DNA of 64,000 nt from NCBI RefSeq assembly GCF_016767715.1, contig NZ_CP050145.1, positions 4,092,001-4,156,000 on the forward strand. Reading direction: 5' to 3'. Made by a program: the position numbers and the translations under genes. The notes beneath the pieces were generated by a model, which worked only from the letters and a program-made list of their open reading frames with translations, was not told the DNA's origin and did not search any database. This DNA is from Mycobacteroides chelonae. GTDB taxonomy: Bacteria > Actinomycetota > Actinomycetes > Mycobacteriales > Mycobacteriaceae. Numbering within the stretch: the stretch's first letter is position 1; each line of letters begins with the position of its first letter. Of the stretch, positions 62,454-64,000 are shown one piece after another.

Positions 62454-63256
62454 CCGACATCGACGATCGCACACTCACCCTCGATGACGCAGATCCCGAT
62501 GAGCTCGCGAAATCGGAGACCAAGTCCACCACCGATTCCGCCGAGACCGAATCTGACGCGGAACCGAAAGCCAAGCGGGTGAAGCGGGCCAAGGCTGTTG
62601 AACAAGAAGCAGATCCAGCCGAAAGTGATAGCGCTCCCAATATCTGGAAGTGGATCACCTTCGGTCTGCTCGCATTGGGAATCGTGGGAGCGGTCCTCGG
62701 CAGCTGGCAGTATCAGAAGTTGTCCGATGCCCTCGCCGCCACACGCGCCGGCGATACCGAACGCACCGCGGCCACCGACGCGGCGTCGGCGTACGCGATG
62801 AAGTCGCTCACCTATAGCTTCGAAGACCCGGACGGCTTCTTCAAGAACGTCAAAGAGAACGCGGCAGAACCGCTGAAGAACAAGTACAGCGATGCCGAGA
62901 AGCTGCTCAAGGCCATCATGCTGCAGGCCCAGGTGACGTCGAAGGGCGAGATCATCGCCGCGGATGCCGTTGCCCAGCAGAACGGCATCTACCAGGTGGT
63001 GGTCACCACCCGACAGACCACCCGGAACGTCCAGAACCCGGAACCGCGGGCTACCACACTGGTTCTGCAGATCACGGTCAAGAAGGATGGCGACAACTGG
63101 CAGGTGACCGATATCGGCCCCAAGAATGCCAACTCGACCGGCACCATCATGCACCCCGGCGACCAGAAGCTGCTTCCCGACGAGACGGCACCCGCACCCG
63201 GTAAGGCACCCGCGCCGGCCCTCCCGCCGCTGCCCACGCTCCCCGGTCAGAAGTAG
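62450..63256 (+). CDS. Mce-associated membrane protein
   Basis: 268 residues from ATG 62450. A charged, disordered N-terminus (acidic then Lys/Arg-rich KPKAKRVKRAKAV) precedes one transmembrane helix (about 66–86: WKWITFGLLALGIVGAVLGSW). The periplasmic half (AYAMKSLTYSFEDPDGFFKNVKENAAEPLKNKYSDAEKLL...VVVTTRQTTRN...TVKKDGDNWQVTDIG) is the NTF2-like/Mam domain of mycobacterial Mce-associated proteins, thought to stabilise the complex. A Pro-rich tail follows. Confidence 0.88.
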   Translation: MTDIDDRTLTLDDADPDELAKSETKSTTDSAETESDAEPKAKRVKRAKAVEQEADPAESDSAPNIWKWITFGLLALGIVGAVLGSWQYQKLSDALAATRAGDTERTAATDAASAYAMKSLTYSFEDPDGFFKNVKENAAEPLKNKYSDAEKLLKAIMLQAQVTSKGEIIAADAVAQQNGIYQVVVTTRQTTRNVQNPEPRATTLVLQITVKKDGDNWQVTDIGPKNANSTGTIMHPGDQKLLPDETAPAPGKAPAPALPPLPTLPGQK

Positions 63257-63259
63257 GCA

Positions 63260-64000
63260 ATGTCCCGGCGCATAGGTGGTCTGGGAGCGGGTATCGCCGC
63301 TGCCGCCCTGATGGTTTCGGCGCAGACGGTCCATCCCGTGGCCGTGGCACGGGCTGCTCTGCCGCCGTGCCCGAGCAGAGCCACCACGATCGTCCCGGAC
63401 AGCCCCAAGGCACATACAGACTGCCGGCTGTCTGCGGCCGACGGCACCGGGATCACCTTCGATGTGGAGTATTGGCGTCCGCACCCCGACAACAGGGATG
63501 CACCGGACTACCCGCCGCTGTCGGCCCGGGTAACCATCAAGGACGCCGCCGGCAACAGGCTGCAAGAAGTGAACGAGCTCTTGGAGCCGTCAAGCCCCTC
63601 ACCGGCCGGTCTGCAGGACATCGACGGAGACGGCCGCGACGAGATGATCATTCCGATCTCTACCCGGGTCATGAATGGTGCTGTCAACACCCGGTTTTCC
63701 GTCTGGCGAGCCGAGAAGAACACCACCCACTTCGAGCGCGTCCAGATGTTCGGACAGGCCGTCTATCCCAGTGGCGACGGGTACATCGTGGTCAACAGCG
63801 GTGCGTTCTCTAGCCGCGATCTGGATTTCTACCTGCCCACCGCCGCCGGCTACACCCACATCATCACGTTGACGATGACTGCCGAAGAGGTCGACCTGAA
63901 CACCCGCAAGGTGCTCACCGCAAGCTGCATGGTGCACAAGCAGTCCGGCCTGGGTGCCATCGACATGGACTGGCAGGATTCGCCGGTGTTCTGTGATTCT
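63260..64000 (+). CDS. Exported protein with FG-GAP/calcium-like loop, mce-operon gene (3' end outside window)
   Basis: The frame from ATG 63260 is open to the window end: 247 residues, incomplete. A signal peptide (AGIAAAALMVSAQTVHPVAVARA) is followed by a beta-rich domain. DIDGDGRDE at residues 120–128 is a calcium-binding loop of the FG-GAP/dockerin kind. Cys37, Cys55 and a Cys pair near the C-terminus suggest disulfides. It is 3 bp after the Mce-associated gene, so likely in the operon. I know of no named function. Confidence 0.75.
   Translation, partial: MSRRIGGLGAGIAAAALMVSAQTVHPVAVARAALPPCPSRATTIVPDSPKAHTDCRLSAADGTGITFDVEYWRPHPDNRDAPDYPPLSARVTIKDAAGNRLQEVNELLEPSSPSPAGLQDIDGDGRDEMIIPISTRVMNGAVNTRFSVWRAEKNTTHFERVQMFGQAVYPSGDGYIVVNSGAFSSRDLDFYLPTAAGYTHIITLTMTAEEVDLNTRKVLTASCMVHKQSGLGAIDMDWQDSPVFCDS

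Noticed and set aside
62366..63565. 399-codon minus-strand frame
   Set aside because: Antisense to the Mce-associated and FG-GAP-like genes; repetitive Gly/Val/Arg composition, no motifs.
1..64000. Search by eye for CRISPR arrays, insertion sequences, rRNA and tRNA genes
   Set aside because: No spaced repeat series, transposase motif, terminal inverted repeat pair or tRNA cloverleaf was recognised; a tRNAscan or ISfinder run would be needed to be certain.

Overview
This window is chromosomal DNA of a mycobacterium. It is GC-rich and carries the mycobacterial haem-biosynthesis neighbourhood, a full mce lipid-transport operon, a mycothiol S-conjugate amidase-type enzyme, F420/Ddn-type (DUF385) proteins, R2lox and the 33-residue ribosomal protein bS22. 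Gene order in the blocks hemL–ccdA, glutaredoxin–hemA–hemC–hemD–hemB, serB1/Rv0504c-like and Rv0502–proC/Rv0498–Rv0495c resembles M. tuberculosis Rv0495c–Rv0527. This comparison is from memory. The many accessory oxidases between these blocks suggest a rapid grower such as the Mycobacteroides abscessus/chelonae group, but I cannot fix the species. I saw no rRNA, tRNA, CRISPR array, insertion sequence or phage.

Layout. 1–2.9 kb (minus): hemL, a histidine phosphatase, a TlpA/ResA-like lipoprotein and the 5' part of ccdA (cytochrome c maturation). 2.9–13.4 kb: accessory genes, namely a divergent pair of DUF385 proteins, an MpaB-type oxygenase with a divergent TetR, an M13 metallopeptidase lipoprotein, a TSUP permease, a copper P-type ATPase behind a CsoR-like operator, a methyltransferase and four small membrane proteins. 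13.4–18.8 kb (minus): glutaredoxin–hemA–hemC–hemD–hemB, the early tetrapyrrole pathway; with hemL this gives ALA to uroporphyrinogen III. 18.9–20.3 kb: a SerB1-like HAD phosphatase and an Rv0504c-like dehydratase. 20.3–24.4 kb: an AraC regulator divergent from an exported DUF1254–MHB haemophore–CVG-repeat operon, then a DUF4352 pair. 24.7–29.5 kb (minus): an NMO-type FMN enzyme and proC–HTH–bS22–galE2-like–acyltransferase. 29.7–34.9 kb: an accessory insertion with a serine hydrolase, a TetR–FAD oxidoreductase–R2lox operon and two tandem DUF385 genes. 34.9–39.7 kb: thioesterase, TIM-barrel isomerase, disordered membrane protein, Ppx1 and a cysteine-rich Rv0495c-like protein. 39.7–43.7 kb: an Mca-like amidase, an SRPBCC protein plus flavin monooxygenase, and a methyltransferase. 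43.8–51.9 kb (minus): a seven-gene oxidation operon (PF10118, flavin monooxygenase, SDR, SDR, PF10118, [2Fe-2S] reductase, EphD-type fusion). 52.1–53.8 kb: two TetR regulators. 54.1–64 kb (plus): yrbEA–yrbEB–mceA–F, a Mce-associated membrane protein and an exported FG-GAP-like protein cut by the window end.

Working model (inference). The mce operon imports a hydrophobic substrate, and the neighbouring monooxygenases, SDRs, diiron-type proteins and epoxide hydrolase/SDR fusion oxidise it. A shared promoter-proximal motif (ACCTGGAGTA/AGTACTA) in front of the methyltransferase, the oxidation operon and the mce operon hints at common control. The R2lox operon, with a textbook autoregulatory TetR operator and a HpnE/desaturase-like FAD partner, is the second system worth following up.
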